A stretch of 64,000 bases of DNA from NCBI RefSeq assembly GCF_017305915.1, contig NZ_JAFKJN010000009.1, forward strand, positions 124,001-188,000. Reading direction: 5' to 3'. Positions 25,431 through 37,724 of this stretch are shown one piece after another. Position numbers and translations under genes: made by a program. The notes beneath the pieces are model-generated. The model was not told where the DNA came from, ran no database searches, and worked only from the letters and a program-made list of their open reading frames with translations. The stretch is from Reyranella sp. GTDB taxonomy: Bacteria > Pseudomonadota > Alphaproteobacteria > Reyranellales > Reyranellaceae. Position 1 is the first letter of the stretch. Each line of letters begins with the position of its first letter.

Positions 25431-26609
25431 ATGGATGCCGATACTCCGACGACCGGCAAGGGCCCCGCCGCCAACCTTGCCGCGCGGCGCGCTGCAGGCC
25501 AGGTGCGCGCCGATCCCGTGCAGGAAAAGATCGTGCGGCGCCTGCAGGCGGTCCACGACCAGCTCGTCGCCCTGGTGCACGAGCAGCCGGTCAAGAAGGG
25601 CTTCTGGGCGCGGCTCGGGCTCGGCGCCTCCGAGAAGCCGCCGGCCGGCCCGCACGGCCTCTACATCTGGGGACCGGTCGGCCGCGGCAAGTCGATGCTG
25701 ATGGACCTGTTCTTCGCCGACGCGCCGGTCGCGAAGAAGCGCCGCGTCCATTTCCACGAGTTCATGCTCGAGGTCCAGGCGCGCCTGCACAAGCGGCGCG
25801 AGGAGCTGGCCGCCAAGGGCGCGCCGCCCGAAGCCGACACCATCGTGCCGATCGCCCGGGAGATCGCAGCAGAGACGCGGCTGCTCTGCTTCGACGAGTT
25901 CCAGGTCACCAACATCGCCGACGCCATGATCCTCGGCCGCCTGTTCGAGGTGCTGTTCGACGAGGGCATCACCGTCATCGCCACCTCCAACCGCGCGCCC
26001 GACGACCTCTACAAGAACGGCCTGCAGCGCGACCGCTTCCTGCCGTTCATCGAGCTGCTGAAGCGGCGGCTGGAGATCCTCGAGCTCGGCGGCGGCCACG
26101 ACTACCGCATGGACCGCATGCGCGAGCTCGACGTCTACCTAACACCGCCCGGCTCGTGGGCGGACAAGAAGCTCGACGAAGCCTTCCGCGCGCTGTCGGG
26201 TGGCCTCGACGGCGAGCCGCGCGTGCTGCGCACCCAGGGCCGCGACGTGCCGATCCCGCGCGCAGCGCCTGGCGTCGCGATGGCGGACTACATGGACTGG
26301 TGCGCGCGGCCGATGGGCGCGGCCGACTTCCTGTGCATCGCCGACCACTTCCACACCGTGATCCTCGCCGACATCCCGAAGATGGGGCCGGACAGCCAGG
26401 ACAAGGCGGCGCGCTTCGTCACCATGATCGACAGCTTCTACGAGCGGAAGGTGAAGTTCATCTGCTCGGCCGCCGCATCGCCGGACAAGCTCTACACCGA
26501 AGGCGACGGCGCGTTCGAGTTCCAGCGCACCGTGTCGCGCCTGATGGAGATGCAGAGCCCGGAATATCTCGCGCTGCCGCACATCGAGGGCGATCTCGCT
26601 TTAATGTGA
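25431..26609 (+). CDS. zapE: AFG1/ZapE-family ATPase
   Basis: AAA-like ATPase related to yeast Afg1 and bacterial ZapE, which associates with the division ring. YIWGPVGRGKSMLMDLFF is the Walker A (about residue 80), LLCFDEFQVTNIADAMIL the Walker B, and VIATSNRAPDDLYKNGLQR a sensor-1-like block. C-terminal FICSAAASPDKLY is also typical. 392 residues. Start ATG is the only good in-frame choice. Divergent from fmt. Confidence 0.9.
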   Translation: MDADTPTTGKGPAANLAARRAAGQVRADPVQEKIVRRLQAVHDQLVALVHEQPVKKGFWARLGLGASEKPPAGPHGLYIWGPVGRGKSMLMDLFFADAPVAKKRRVHFHEFMLEVQARLHKRREELAAKGAPPEADTIVPIAREIAAETRLLCFDEFQVTNIADAMILGRLFEVLFDEGITVIATSNRAPDDLYKNGLQRDRFLPFIELLKRRLEILELGGGHDYRMDRMRELDVYLTPPGSWADKKLDEAFRALSGGLDGEPRVLRTQGRDVPIPRAAPGVAMADYMDWCARPMGAADFLCIADHFHTVILADIPKMGPDSQDKAARFVTMIDSFYERKVKFICSAAASPDKLYTEGDGAFEFQRTVSRLMEMQSPEYLALPHIEGDLALM

Positions 26610-26670
26610 TTGTGGGCCTGCCGGACGCCAGCCTAGGCTTTGCGTCATACGAATACCCGGAGGACGGACC

Positions 26671-27555
26671 ATGGACGGCGATCGCGTTCCCCTCAACGAC
26701 CGCGCCCTGTCGCGCCGCTCTGCGCTGGCGGCCAGCACCACCCTCGGCGCGGGCTTCGCGCTCGCCGCACAACCGATTTGCGCCCAGACCGTCATCGCCA
26801 CGCCAGCCGATGGCCTCGCGGCCGGCACCGTCAAGGTGAAGACAAAGGACGGCAAGGACATGACCGCGTATCGCGCCATGCCGGCGTCGGGCGCCGGCTT
26901 CGGCACCGTGCTGGTGGTGCAGGAGATCTTCGGCCTGCACGAGCACATCCGGGACGTGACGCGCCGCTTCGCCAAGGCGGGCTTCTACGCGATCGCGCCC
27001 GATCTCTACTTCCGCCAGGGCGACGCGACCAAGATTTCCGACATCCCGACGCTGCTGAAGGACATCGTCTCCAAGGTGTCGGACGAGCAGGTCATGGGCG
27101 ACCTCGATTCCACGGTCGCGTTCGTGAAGAGCGAGGGCAAGGGCGACGCGAGCAAGCTCGGCATCACCGGTTTCTGCTGGGGCGGCCGCATCGTCTGGCT
27201 GTACGACGCGCACAACCCTGCGGTGAAGGCGGGCGTCGCCTGGTACGGTCGCGTCGTCGGCGACGCCTCGCCGACGACGCCCAAGCATCCTCTTGACGTC
27301 GTCAACCAGCTGCACGGGCCGGTGCAGGGCCTCTATGGCGGCGCCGACAGCGGCATCCCCAACGACAGCGTCGACAAGATGCGCGACGCGCTCAAGGCCT
27401 CGAGCAACACCGCAGCCAAGAAGTCGACCATCAAGACCTATCCCGACACGCCGCACGGCTTCAACGCCGACTACCGCCCGTCCTATCGCAAGGAGCAGGC
27501 GGAAGACGGCTGGAAACTCGCCGTCGCCTGGTTCAAGGCGAACGGCGTCGGCTGA
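26671..27555 (+). CDS. Dienelactone hydrolase family protein with Tat signal
   Basis: Exported hydrolase, 294 residues. The N-terminus has LSRRSALAASTTLGAG, a twin-arginine signal ending near AQPICAQ. The DLH domain carries ITGFCWGGRI (Cys nucleophile), YGGADSGIP (Asp region) and TPHGFNADY (His). DLH enzymes open dienelactones in aromatic breakdown, but many exported members have other ester substrates; none can be inferred here. The next hydrolase starts 7 bp downstream. Confidence 0.88.
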   Translation: MDGDRVPLNDRALSRRSALAASTTLGAGFALAAQPICAQTVIATPADGLAAGTVKVKTKDGKDMTAYRAMPASGAGFGTVLVVQEIFGLHEHIRDVTRRFAKAGFYAIAPDLYFRQGDATKISDIPTLLKDIVSKVSDEQVMGDLDSTVAFVKSEGKGDASKLGITGFCWGGRIVWLYDAHNPAVKAGVAWYGRVVGDASPTTPKHPLDVVNQLHGPVQGLYGGADSGIPNDSVDKMRDALKASSNTAAKKSTIKTYPDTPHGFNADYRPSYRKEQAEDGWKLAVAWFKANGVG

Positions 27556-27562
27556 AGCAGAC

Positions 27563-28412
27563 ATGGCCGAAACGATCGGCCTCACGACGCGGTCGGGCGG
27601 GACCTTCACCGCGGACGTCGCGGGCCCGGCCGGTGGACCGCTGGTCCTGCTGCTGCACGGCTTCCTCGAATCGCGGCACAGCTGGCGCGAGGCGCTGCCG
27701 GTGCTCGCCGCGGCGGGCTATCGCTGCGTCGCGCCGGACCAGCGAGGCTACTCGCCGGGCGCGCGGCCCGATCCGGCCGATCTTTCCAACTACGCCTTCG
27801 ACAAGCTGGTGAACGATGCGCTCGAGATCGCGGCGGCCTCGGGCGACGATGGCAAGCGCTTCCACCTGGTCGGCCACGATTGGGGCGGGCAGGTTTCCTG
27901 GGGCGTGGCCAACGCGTATCCCGAGCGGCTCGCCTCGCTCAGCGTACTGTCGCGGCCGCATCCCTTGTCGTTCCGCCGTGCGCTGGCCGATCCCAATGGC
28001 GACCAGAAGCACCGCTCCCGCCATCACTTCCGGTTCCTCGAGCCCGAGACCGGGCCGATGCTGATCGAGGACAACGCGCGGCGTCTGCGCGAGGGCTTGT
28101 TCGGCCAGAACGTCGAGCAGGCGGCGATCGAGGAGCACATGTCGGTGCTCGGCAATCGCGATGCGATCGAAGCGGCCTTGGCCTGGTACCGCTCGAACAA
28201 GGGCCTGTCGGGCGACTTCGGCTCGATCAAGGTGCCGACGCTCTACATCTGGGGCGACGCCGACGCTACGGTCGGCCCCGACGCCGCGAAAGGCACCGGG
28301 GATTTCGTGATCGCGGCTTATGCGATGGAAGTGCTGCCGGGCGTCGGCCACTTCGTCATGGACCAGGCGCCAGCGAAGGCGACCGAGCTGATCCTGGCCC
28401 ATATCAAGAAAC

Positions 28413-28429
<17 letters not shown>
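27563..28429 (+). CDS. Alpha/beta hydrolase, epoxide-hydrolase-like
   Basis: 288-residue alpha/beta hydrolase. LLLHGFLESRHSWREAL is the oxyanion-hole HG motif, VGHDWGGQVSWGVA holds Asp as nucleophile (the epoxide-hydrolase/dehalogenase-type HDWG), YIWGDADATVG the acid, and LPGVGHFVMDQAP the His. Start at ATG 27563, 7 bp after the DLH gene. Its stop codon lies inside the first hairpin of an R1 repeat. Confidence 0.88.
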
Positions 28430-29580
<1,151 letters not shown>

Positions 29581-29645
29581 TCTGCACGATTGCGCACGAT
29601 CTCTGCGGGGACTTAAAAGCGTCACCAGTCCGTCGTTGCCAAGGC

Positions 29646-29672
29646 GTTGCGGCACTCATAAAGTGCCGCAAC
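29646..29672. other. Hairpin in the mdh-sucC gap
   Basis: Perfect 11-bp stem GTTGCGGCACT-CATAA-AGTGCCGCAAC. It lies directly before the terminator at 29673-29716 and shares GTTGCG/CGCAAC elements with it, so alternative pairings between the two are possible (attenuator-like). Confidence 0.5.
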
Positions 29673-29716
29673 TGCGAGCGAGTTGCGATTCGCAACTGAC
29701 GGCTCGCACGTTTTTT
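29673..29716 (+). terminator. Rho-independent terminator/attenuator before sucC
   Basis: Outer stem TGCGAGC / GCTCGCA encloses the perfect inner hairpin AGTTGCG-ATT-CGCAACT and is followed by CG and TTTTTT (29711-29716). It would stop mdh transcripts or modulate readthrough into sucCD-sucAB-lpd. sucC starts 26 bp later. Confidence 0.75.
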
Positions 29717-29742
29717 GCTGACCGGCCAGGGCACAGGATCGC

Positions 29743-30939
29743 ATGAACATCCACGAGTATCAGGCCAAGGCCTTGCTGGCGAAATTCGCCGTTCCGCTCC
29801 TCAAGGGCGGAGTCGCGTATACCAGGGACGAGGCGATGGACGTCGCGCGCAAGCTCGGCACGCCCGTCGTCGTCGTGAAGGCGCAGATCCATGCCGGCGG
29901 CCGCGGCAAGGGCCGCTTCAAGGACGACCCCAACGGCAAGGGTGGCGTCCGCATTTCGAAATCGGTCGACGAGGTCGGCATCAATGCCCAGGCGATGCTG
30001 GGTCACGAGCTGGTCACCAAGCAGACTGGCCCGGCCGGCAAGACGGTGAAGCGCCTCTACATCGAGGAAGGCTCCGACATCAAACGCGAGCTGTACCTCT
30101 CGATCCTGGTCGACCGCGCGGTCGGCCGCATCTCGATCGTCGCTTCCACCGAAGGCGGCATGGACATCGAGACGGTGGCGCACGACACGCCGGAGAAGAT
30201 CGTCAAGCAGCCGATCGACCCGGCCTCGGGCTACCAGGCCTTCGACGGCCGCAAGATCGCCTTCGCGCTCGGCCTCAGCGGCAAGCAGGTCGCCAAGTTC
30301 GTCGCGATGCTCGGCGCGCTCTACAAGGCCTTCACCGAGCTCGACTGCTCGCTGATCGAGATCAACCCGCTGGTCGTGACCGGCGCGGGCGAGGTGATCG
30401 CCCTCGATGCCAAGATGAACTTCGACGACAACGCGCTCGAACGGCATTCCGAGCTCGAGGCGCTGCGCGACCAGGACGAGGAAGACCCTTCGGAGACAGA
30501 GGCCGCCCGGTACGCGCTGAACTACGTCAAGCTCGACGGCCAGATCGGCTGCATGGTGAACGGCGCCGGCCTTGCCATGGCGACCATGGACATCATCAAG
30601 CTCTACGGCTCCTCGCCGGCGAACTTCCTCGATGTCGGCGGCGGCGCCACCAAGGAGCGCGTGACCGCAGCGTTCAAGATCATCCTCAAGGATCCCAACG
30701 TCGAAGGCATCCTGGTGAACATCTTCGGCGGCATCATGCGCTGCGACGTGATCGCCGAGGGTGTCGTGGCCGCGGCGCGCGAAGTGAACCTGCACGTCCC
30801 GCTGGTCGTCCGGCTCGAAGGCACCAATGTCGAATTGGGCAAGAAGATCCTGAAGGAATCGGGATTGAAGATCACCTCGGCGGAGAACCTCGCCGACGCC
30901 GCGCAAAAGATCGTCCAGGCCGTGAAGGAGGCCGCTTAA
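29743..30939 (+). CDS. sucC: Succinyl-CoA synthetase beta subunit
   Basis: ATP-grasp subunit of succinate-CoA ligase (TCA cycle, substrate-level phosphorylation). [18 protein letters not shown] start, [14 protein letters not shown] nucleotide-binding loop, [12 protein letters not shown], and the C-terminal [15 protein letters not shown]. 398 residues, normal. The TAA stop is followed immediately by the sucD ATG. Confidence 0.97.
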   Translation: MNIHEYQAKALLAKFAVPLLKGGVAYTRDEAMDVARKLGTPVVVVKAQIHAGGRGKGRFKDDPNGKGGVRISKSVDEVGINAQAMLGHELVTKQTGPAGKTVKRLYIEEGSDIKRELYLSILVDRAVGRISIVASTEGGMDIETVAHDTPEKIVKQPIDPASGYQAFDGRKIAFALGLSGKQVAKFVAMLGALYKAFTELDCSLIEINPLVVTGAGEVIALDAKMNFDDNALERHSELEALRDQDEEDPSETEAARYALNYVKLDGQIGCMVNGAGLAMATMDIIKLYGSSPANFLDVGGGATKERVTAAFKIILKDPNVEGILVNIFGGIMRCDVIAEGVVAAAREVNLHVPLVVRLEGTNVELGKKILKESGLKITSAENLADAAQKIVQAVKEAA

Positions 30940-31815
30940 ATGGCCGTCCTCGTCGACAAGAACACCAAGGTGATCTGCCAGGGTTTCACCGGCAGCCAGG
31001 GCACCTTCCATTCCGAGCAGGCGATCGCCTACGGCACCAAGATGGTGGGCGGTGTGACGCCGGGCAAAGGCGGCACCATCCATCTCGACCTGCCGGTATT
31101 CGACACCGTGGCGGAAGCCGTCGCCAAGACCGGCGCCGATGCCACGGTGATCTACGTGCCGGCGGCGTTCGCGGCCGATTCGATCCTCGAGGCGGTCGAC
31201 GCCGAGATCCCGCTGATCGTCTGCATCACCGAGGGCATTCCCGTGCTCGACATGGTGAAGGTGAAGCGCACGCTCGCCGGCTCCGGGTCGCGGCTGATCG
31301 GGCCGAACTGCCCGGGCGTGATCACCGCCGGCGAGTGCAAGATCGGCATCATGCCGGGCCACATCCACAAGCGCGGCAAGATCGGCATCATCTCGCGCTC
31401 CGGCACGCTCACCTACGAGGCGGTGGCGCAGACCACGGCGGCCGGCCTCGGCCAGACCACCTGCATCGGCATCGGCGGCGATCCGGTGAACGGCACCAAC
31501 TTCGTCGAGTGCCTGGAGATGCTGCTGCCCGATCCGGAGACCGAGGGCATCGTCATGATCGGCGAGATCGGCGGCGACGCCGAGGTCAAGGCCGCCGAGT
31601 ACATCAAGGCGTCGAAGACCAGGAAGCCGGTGGTCGGCTTCATCGCCGGCCGCACCGCGCCGCCGGGCCGCCGCATGGGCCATGCGGGCGCGGTCATCTC
31701 CGGCGGTCACGATACCGCCGAATACAAGGTCGAAGCCCTGCGTTCCGCAGGCATCCATGTTGCCGATTCGCCCGCTGCATTGGGCGACGAAATGCTCAAG
31801 GCAATGACCAAGTAA
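30940..31815 (+). CDS. sucD: Succinyl-CoA synthetase alpha subunit
   Basis: CoA-binding subunit with the phosphorylated His. [18 protein letters not shown] binds Co[11 protein letters not shown] follows, and [20 protein letters not shown] contains the active-site His (MGHAGA). 291 residues. Cotranscribed with sucC (zero-base gap); followed by an R1 repeat before sucA. Confidence 0.97.
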   Translation: MAVLVDKNTKVICQGFTGSQGTFHSEQAIAYGTKMVGGVTPGKGGTIHLDLPVFDTVAEAVAKTGADATVIYVPAAFAADSILEAVDAEIPLIVCITEGIPVLDMVKVKRTLAGSGSRLIGPNCPGVITAGECKIGIMPGHIHKRGKIGIISRSGTLTYEAVAQTTAAGLGQTTCIGIGGDPVNGTNFVECLEMLLPDPETEGIVMIGEIGGDAEVKAAEYIKASKTRKPVVGFIAGRTAPPGRRMGHAGAVISGGHDTAEYKVEALRSAGIHVADSPAALGDEMLKAMTK

Positions 31816-31817
31816 AC

Positions 31818-31915
31818 CCTCCCCATTCAGATGGGGAGGTGGCCCGAAGGGCCGGAGGGGTCATGACCCCATCGCCCCGTAAGACGGGGCACTTCCCCAT
31901 ATGAATGGGGAAGTG
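31818..31915. repeat. Intergenic multi-hairpin repeat, family R1 (copy 3)
   Basis: Hairpins CCTCCCCAT-TCAG-ATGGGGAGG, GGCCC-GAA-GGGCC, the palindrome GGGGTCATGACCCC, GCCCCGT-AAG-ACGGGGC and ACTTCCCCAT-ATGA-ATGGGGAAGT. It sits inside the suc operon between sucD and sucA, where it may cause partial termination or mRNA processing. Confidence 0.85.
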
Positions 31916-31938
31916 GGCGTGAGAGGAGCTGACTGGCT

Positions 31939-34845
31939 ATGCAGGCCGAGCAAACATCGTTTCTCTTCGGCGCCAATGCGCCGTTCATCGAGGAGCTCTA
32001 CGCGCGCTTCCTCGAGGACCCGAACAAGGTCGATCCCGACTGGCGCATCTTCTTCGAGGCGCTGGCCGAGGAGCGCGGCGACGTGCTGGCCGAGGTGCGC
32101 GGCGCGTCGTGGGCGCCCAACCAGGCGCGCGTCATCGACGTGCCCGACACCGAGATGCCGCGCGCGGCCGCCAACCGCAACGTCAAGGCCAACGGCGGCG
32201 CGATGCCGCTCGCCGGTGCCATGATTGAGGGGAGGGGCGAGGAGGCGATCCGCGCCGCCGCCTACGACACCAGCCGCGCCTTCCTGCTGATCCGCAGCTA
32301 CCGCATCCGCGGCCACCTCGAGGCCGACCTCGACCCGCTCCGCCTGATCCACCAGGCGCTGCATGCCGACCTCGATCCCAGGACCTACGGCTTCACCGAC
32401 GCCGACTGGGACCGCCCGATCCTGATCTTCGGCACGCTCGGCCTCGGCGACGCCGCCACCCTGCGCCAGATCTGGGAGCGGCTGCGCAAGACCTACTGCG
32501 GCAAGATCGGCGTCGAGTACATGCACATCGCCGATCCCGACCAGAGGGTGTGGATCCAGGAGCGCATCGAGCACGTCGAGAACCGCACCGACTTTACGCT
32601 CGAAGGTCGCCGCATGATCATGCAGCGCGTGGTCGAGGCGGAAGGGCTGGAGAAATATCTCGGCCTGAAGTTCGTCGGCACCAAGCGCTTCGGCCTCGAC
32701 GGCGGCGAATCGCTGATCCCGGGCCTCGAGCAGATCTTCAAGCGCGGCGGCCAGCTCGGCGTCAAGGACGTCGTGATCGGCATGCCCCATCGCGGCCGTC
32801 TCAACACGCTCGTGCACGCGCTGCAGAAGAGCTACACGGCGTTGTTCTCCGAGTTCCAGGGCCGCTCCTCGCAGCCCGAGGAGATGCGCGGCTCGGGCGA
32901 CGTGAAGTACCACCTCGGCGCCTCGGCCGATCGCGAGTTCGACGGCAACACCATCCATCTCTCGCTGGCGCCCAACCCCTCGCATCTCGAGGCGGTGAAT
33001 CCCGTGGTGCTCGGCAAGGCGCGCGCCAAGCAGGACCAGCGCGGCGACGACGACCGCAGCCAGGTGATGGCGATCCTGATGCACGGCGACGCGGCGTTCG
33101 CGGGCCAGGGCCTGGTGGCCGAGAGCCTCGATCTCTCCGATCTCGCCGGCTACCGCATCGGCGGCACCATCCATTTCGTGGTCAACAACCAGATCGGCTT
33201 CACGACCTTGCCGACCGCGTCGCGCCCGGGCCCGTACTGCACCGAGATCGCCAAGATCGTGCAGGCGCCGATCCTGCACGTGAACGGCGACGATCCCGAG
33301 GCCGTCGTGCACTGCTCCCGCATCGCCACCGAGTACCGGCAGCACTTCAAGCGCGACATCGTCGTCGACATGTTCTGCTACCGCCGCTACGGGCACAACG
33401 AATCGGACGAGCCGATGTTCACCCAGCCGCTGATGTACAAGGAGATCGGCGGCCATAGGACGGTGAAGGAAGTCTATGCCGCGCAGCTCGAGGGCGAGGG
33501 CGTTGTGAGCGCGGCCGACGTAACGGCGATGGACGCCGAGCTGCGCGCCAAGCTCGACAAGGCGCTGGAGGCGGCGACCAACTACAAGCCCAACAAGGCC
33601 GACTGGCTGGAAGGCAAGTGGTCGGGCATGACCGTCGCGCCGGAGGAGGAGGACCGCAAGGGCCAGACCGCCGTCGACACCGACAAGCTGATCGCGATCG
33701 GCCGCGCGCTCTCGGAGCCGCCCAAGGACTTCGATCTCAACCGCAAGCTGATGCGGCTGCTGCAGGAGAAGCGCAAGTCGATCGACACCGGCCGCGACAT
33801 CGACTGGTCGACCGGCGAGGCGCTGGCGTTCGGCGCGCTGCTGGTGGAAGGCACGCCGGTGCGGTTGAGCGGCCAGGATTCCGGCCGCGGCACCTTCTCG
33901 CAGCGCCATTCGGTGCTGGTCGACCAGGCCAACGAGAAGCAATACATCCCGCTGAACCACGTCGCCGAAGGCCAGGCGCATTTCGAGGTGATCGACAGCC
34001 CGCTCAACGAGGCGGCGGTGCTGGGCTTCGAGTACGGCTACTCGTCGGCCGAGCCCAACGCGCTGGTGATGTGGGAGGCGCAGTTCGGCGACTTCGCCAA
34101 CGGCGCGCAGGTCATCATCGACCAGTTCATCTGCTCGGGCGAGAGCAAGTGGCTGCGCATGAACGGCCTCGTGCTGCTGCTGCCGCACGGCTACGAGGGG
34201 CAGGGCCCCGAGCACAGCTCGGCGCGCCTCGAGCGCTACCTGCAGCTCAGCGCCGAGGACAACTGGCAGGTCGTCGTGCCGACGACGCCGGCCAACTACT
34301 TCCACGCGCTGCGCCGCCAGGTGCGCCGCACCTTCCGCAAGCCGCTGGTGGTGATGACGCCGAAGTCGCTGCTGCGCCACAAGGATGCGGTGTCGACCCT
34401 GGCCGACTTCGGGCCGAGCTCGTCGTTCCGCCGCCTGCTGCCCGAGACCGACCAGCTCGTGCCGGGCGACAAGGTGCGGCGCGTGCTGCTGTGCAGCGGC
34501 AAGGTCTACTTCGACCTCGTCGCCGAGCGCCGCAAGCGCAAGATCGACGACATCGCGATCCTCCGCATCGAGCAGCTCTATCCGCTGCCGTTCACCCGGC
34601 TCGGCGTGCGCCTCTCGGCCTATCCCAACGCCGAGGTCGTGTGGTGCCAGGAGGAGCCGGAGAACATGGGCGCCTGGCACTTCATCGACCGGCGCATCGA
34701 GCGCGCGCTGTCGAACATCGACGTGAAGGCGAAGCGGGCGGTCTATATCGGCCGCCCCGAATCGGCGTCGCCGGCCACCGGCTCGGCGCGCAATCATCTC
34801 AAGGAGCAGGCGGACCTGGTCGACCGCGCGCTCACGATCGGCTGA
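31939..34845 (+). CDS. sucA: 2-oxoglutarate dehydrogenase E1 component
   Basis: Thiamine-diphosphate-dependent decarboxylase of the 2-oxoglutarate dehydrogenase complex. The N-terminus ([18 protein letters not shown]) is the E2-binding region; [12 protein letters not shown] (about residue 282) and the acidic [18 protein letters not shown] block contribute to cofactor binding; [10 protein letters not shown] and [20 protein letters not shown] lie in the transketolase-like C-terminal half. 968 residues, typical. Second promoter possible after the R1 repeat. Confidence 0.97.
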   Translation: MQAEQTSFLFGANAPFIEELYARFLEDPNKVDPDWRIFFEALAEERGDVLAEVRGASWAPNQARVIDVPDTEMPRAAANRNVKANGGAMPLAGAMIEGRGEEAIRAAAYDTSRAFLLIRSYRIRGHLEADLDPLRLIHQALHADLDPRTYGFTDADWDRPILIFGTLGLGDAATLRQIWERLRKTYCGKIGVEYMHIADPDQRVWIQERIEHVENRTDFTLEGRRMIMQRVVEAEGLEKYLGLKFVGTKRFGLDGGESLIPGLEQIFKRGGQLGVKDVVIGMPHRGRLNTLVHALQKSYTALFSEFQGRSSQPEEMRGSGDVKYHLGASADREFDGNTIHLSLAPNPSHLEAVNPVVLGKARAKQDQRGDDDRSQVMAILMHGDAAFAGQGLVAESLDLSDLAGYRIGGTIHFVVNNQIGFTTLPTASRPGPYCTEIAKIVQAPILHVNGDDPEAVVHCSRIATEYRQHFKRDIVVDMFCYRRYGHNESDEPMFTQPLMYKEIGGHRTVKEVYAAQLEGEGVVSAADVTAMDAELRAKLDKALEAATNYKPNKADWLEGKWSGMTVAPEEEDRKGQTAVDTDKLIAIGRALSEPPKDFDLNRKLMRLLQEKRKSIDTGRDIDWSTGEALAFGALLVEGTPVRLSGQDSGRGTFSQRHSVLVDQANEKQYIPLNHVAEGQAHFEVIDSPLNEAAVLGFEYGYSSAEPNALVMWEAQFGDFANGAQVIIDQFICSGESKWLRMNGLVLLLPHGYEGQGPEHSSARLERYLQLSAEDNWQVVVPTTPANYFHALRRQVRRTFRKPLVVMTPKSLLRHKDAVSTLADFGPSSSFRRLLPETDQLVPGDKVRRVLLCSGKVYFDLVAERRKRKIDDIAILRIEQLYPLPFTRLGVRLSAYPNAEVVWCQEEPENMGAWHFIDRRIERALSNIDVKAKRAVYIGRPESASPATGSARNHLKEQADLVDRALTIG

Positions 34846-34855
34846 GGAGAGGGTA

Positions 34856-36136
<1,281 letters not shown>

Positions 36137-36160
36137 AACGCGAGAAGTAGCAACCAGCAC

Positions 36161-36230
36161 GCTGTCATCCCGAGCGAAGCGAGGGATCTTTACTGGTCCG
36201 GAAAGATCCCTCGCTTCGTTCGGGATGACA
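36161..36230. repeat. Long inverted repeat, family R3
   Basis: 30-bp arms (36161-36190 and 36201-36230), beginning CTGTCATCCCGAGCGAAGCG and ending in its complement, around a 10-base loop; one G-T mismatch. This GTCATCCCGAGCGAAGCGAG motif is a familiar dispersed intergenic element in many bacterial genomes. It lies between sucB and lpd and could attenuate readthrough. Confidence 0.85.
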
Positions 36231-36252
36231 GTGGCAGCGATCACGGTGTGTC

Positions 36253-37665
36253 ATGGCGAACGAAACCTTTGATCTGGTCGTGATCGGCGCCGGTCCGGGC
36301 GGCTACGTCGCGGCGATCCGCGCGGCCCAGCTCGGCATGACGGTGGCGGTGGTCGACAAGCGCACGACGCTCGGCGGCACCTGCCTCAATGTCGGCTGCA
36401 TCCCGTCCAAGGCCTTGCTGCAATCCTCGCACCTGTTCGAGCAGGCGGCGCACGATCTCAGCGTACACGGCGTCACGGTCGGCGCGCCCGCGCTCGACTT
36501 CGCCCAGTTCATGAAGCGCAAGGCCGAGGTTGTCGAGGCGACGACCAAGGGCGTCGCCTTCCTGTTCCGCAAGAACAAGATCGCCTGGTTCCAGGGCACC
36601 GGCCGCATCGAGAAGGCGGGTGAGGTCGCGGTGCTCGGCAACGATGGCGCGGTCAAGGAGACGCTCGCCGCCAAGAGCATCCTGATCGCCTCGGGCTCCG
36701 AGGTGATCCCGCTGCCGGGCGTGACGGTGGACGAGAAGAAGATCGTCTCCTCGACCGGCGCGCTCGAGCTCACCGAGGTGCCCAGGCGCCTGGTGGTGGT
36801 CGGCGCCGGCATCATCGGCCTCGAGCTCGGCTCGGTGTGGCGCCGGCTCGGCTCCGATGTGACGGTGATCGAGTTTCTCGACCGCATCACGCCGGGCGTC
36901 GACGACGAGGTCACCCGGCAGTTCCAGCGCTCCCTCGCCAAGCAGGGCATGAAGTTCAAATTAGGCTCCAAGGTCACCAGGGCCGATGCCGGCGGCGCCG
37001 GCGTCGTGCTGACGCTCGAACCAGCGAAAGGCGGCGCCGCCGAGACCGTCGAGGCCGACGTCGTGCTGGTCTGCATCGGCCGCCGTCCCTATGTCGAAGG
37101 CCTCGGCCTCGACAAGGCGGGCGTGAAGCTGACGCCGCACGGCCGCATCGAGGTCGATGCGCACTTCCAGACCTCGGTGCCCGGCATCTACGCGATCGGC
37201 GACGTGATCGACGGCCCGATGCTCGCCCACAAGGCGAGCGAGGACGGCGTTGCCTGCGTCGAGACCATCGCCGGCCAGAAGGGCCACGTCGACTGGGACC
37301 TCGTGCCCTCGATCGTCTACACCCAGCCCGAGGTCGCCTGGGTCGGCAAGACCGAGGAGCAGCTCAAGGCGGCGGGCGTCGCCTACAAGGTCGGCAAGTA
37401 TCCTTTTATGGCCGACCCGCGCAGCCGCGCCAACGGCACGACGGAAGGCTTCGCGAAGGTGCTGGCCGACAAGGCGACCGACCAGGTGCTTGGCGTCCAC
37501 ATCATCGGCGCCGAAGCCGGCACCATGATCGCCGAGGCGGCAATGGCAATGGAGTTCCGCGCCTCGGCCGAGGATATCGGCCGCGTTTGCCATGCTCATC
37601 CCACGGTCAACGAGGCGCTCAAGGAAGCGGCCCTCGCAGCGTGGGACAAGCCTATCCACCTCTAG
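36253..37665 (+). CDS. lpd: Dihydrolipoyl dehydrogenase (E3)
   Basis: FAD-dependent reoxidation of dihydrolipoamide for the 2-oxo-acid dehydrogenase complexes. VVIGAGPGGYVAAIRAAQ binds FAD; GGTCLNVGCIPSKALL is the redox-active disulfide; VVVGAGIIGLELGSVW binds NAD; the C-terminal HAHPTVNEAL carries the His-Glu pair. 470 residues. Completes the sucAB-lpd complex set. Confidence 0.97.
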   Translation: MANETFDLVVIGAGPGGYVAAIRAAQLGMTVAVVDKRTTLGGTCLNVGCIPSKALLQSSHLFEQAAHDLSVHGVTVGAPALDFAQFMKRKAEVVEATTKGVAFLFRKNKIAWFQGTGRIEKAGEVAVLGNDGAVKETLAAKSILIASGSEVIPLPGVTVDEKKIVSSTGALELTEVPRRLVVVGAGIIGLELGSVWRRLGSDVTVIEFLDRITPGVDDEVTRQFQRSLAKQGMKFKLGSKVTRADAGGAGVVLTLEPAKGGAAETVEADVVLVCIGRRPYVEGLGLDKAGVKLTPHGRIEVDAHFQTSVPGIYAIGDVIDGPMLAHKASEDGVACVETIAGQKGHVDWDLVPSIVYTQPEVAWVGKTEEQLKAAGVAYKVGKYPFMADPRSRANGTTEGFAKVLADKATDQVLGVHIIGAEAGTMIAEAAMAMEFRASAEDIGRVCHAHPTVNEALKEAALAAWDKPIHL

Positions 37666-37724
37666 CCTCCAGGGCCAAGCCGTCGTCCAAAACGGCGAAA
37701 ATATGCTATGATGCGGTTTTATGG

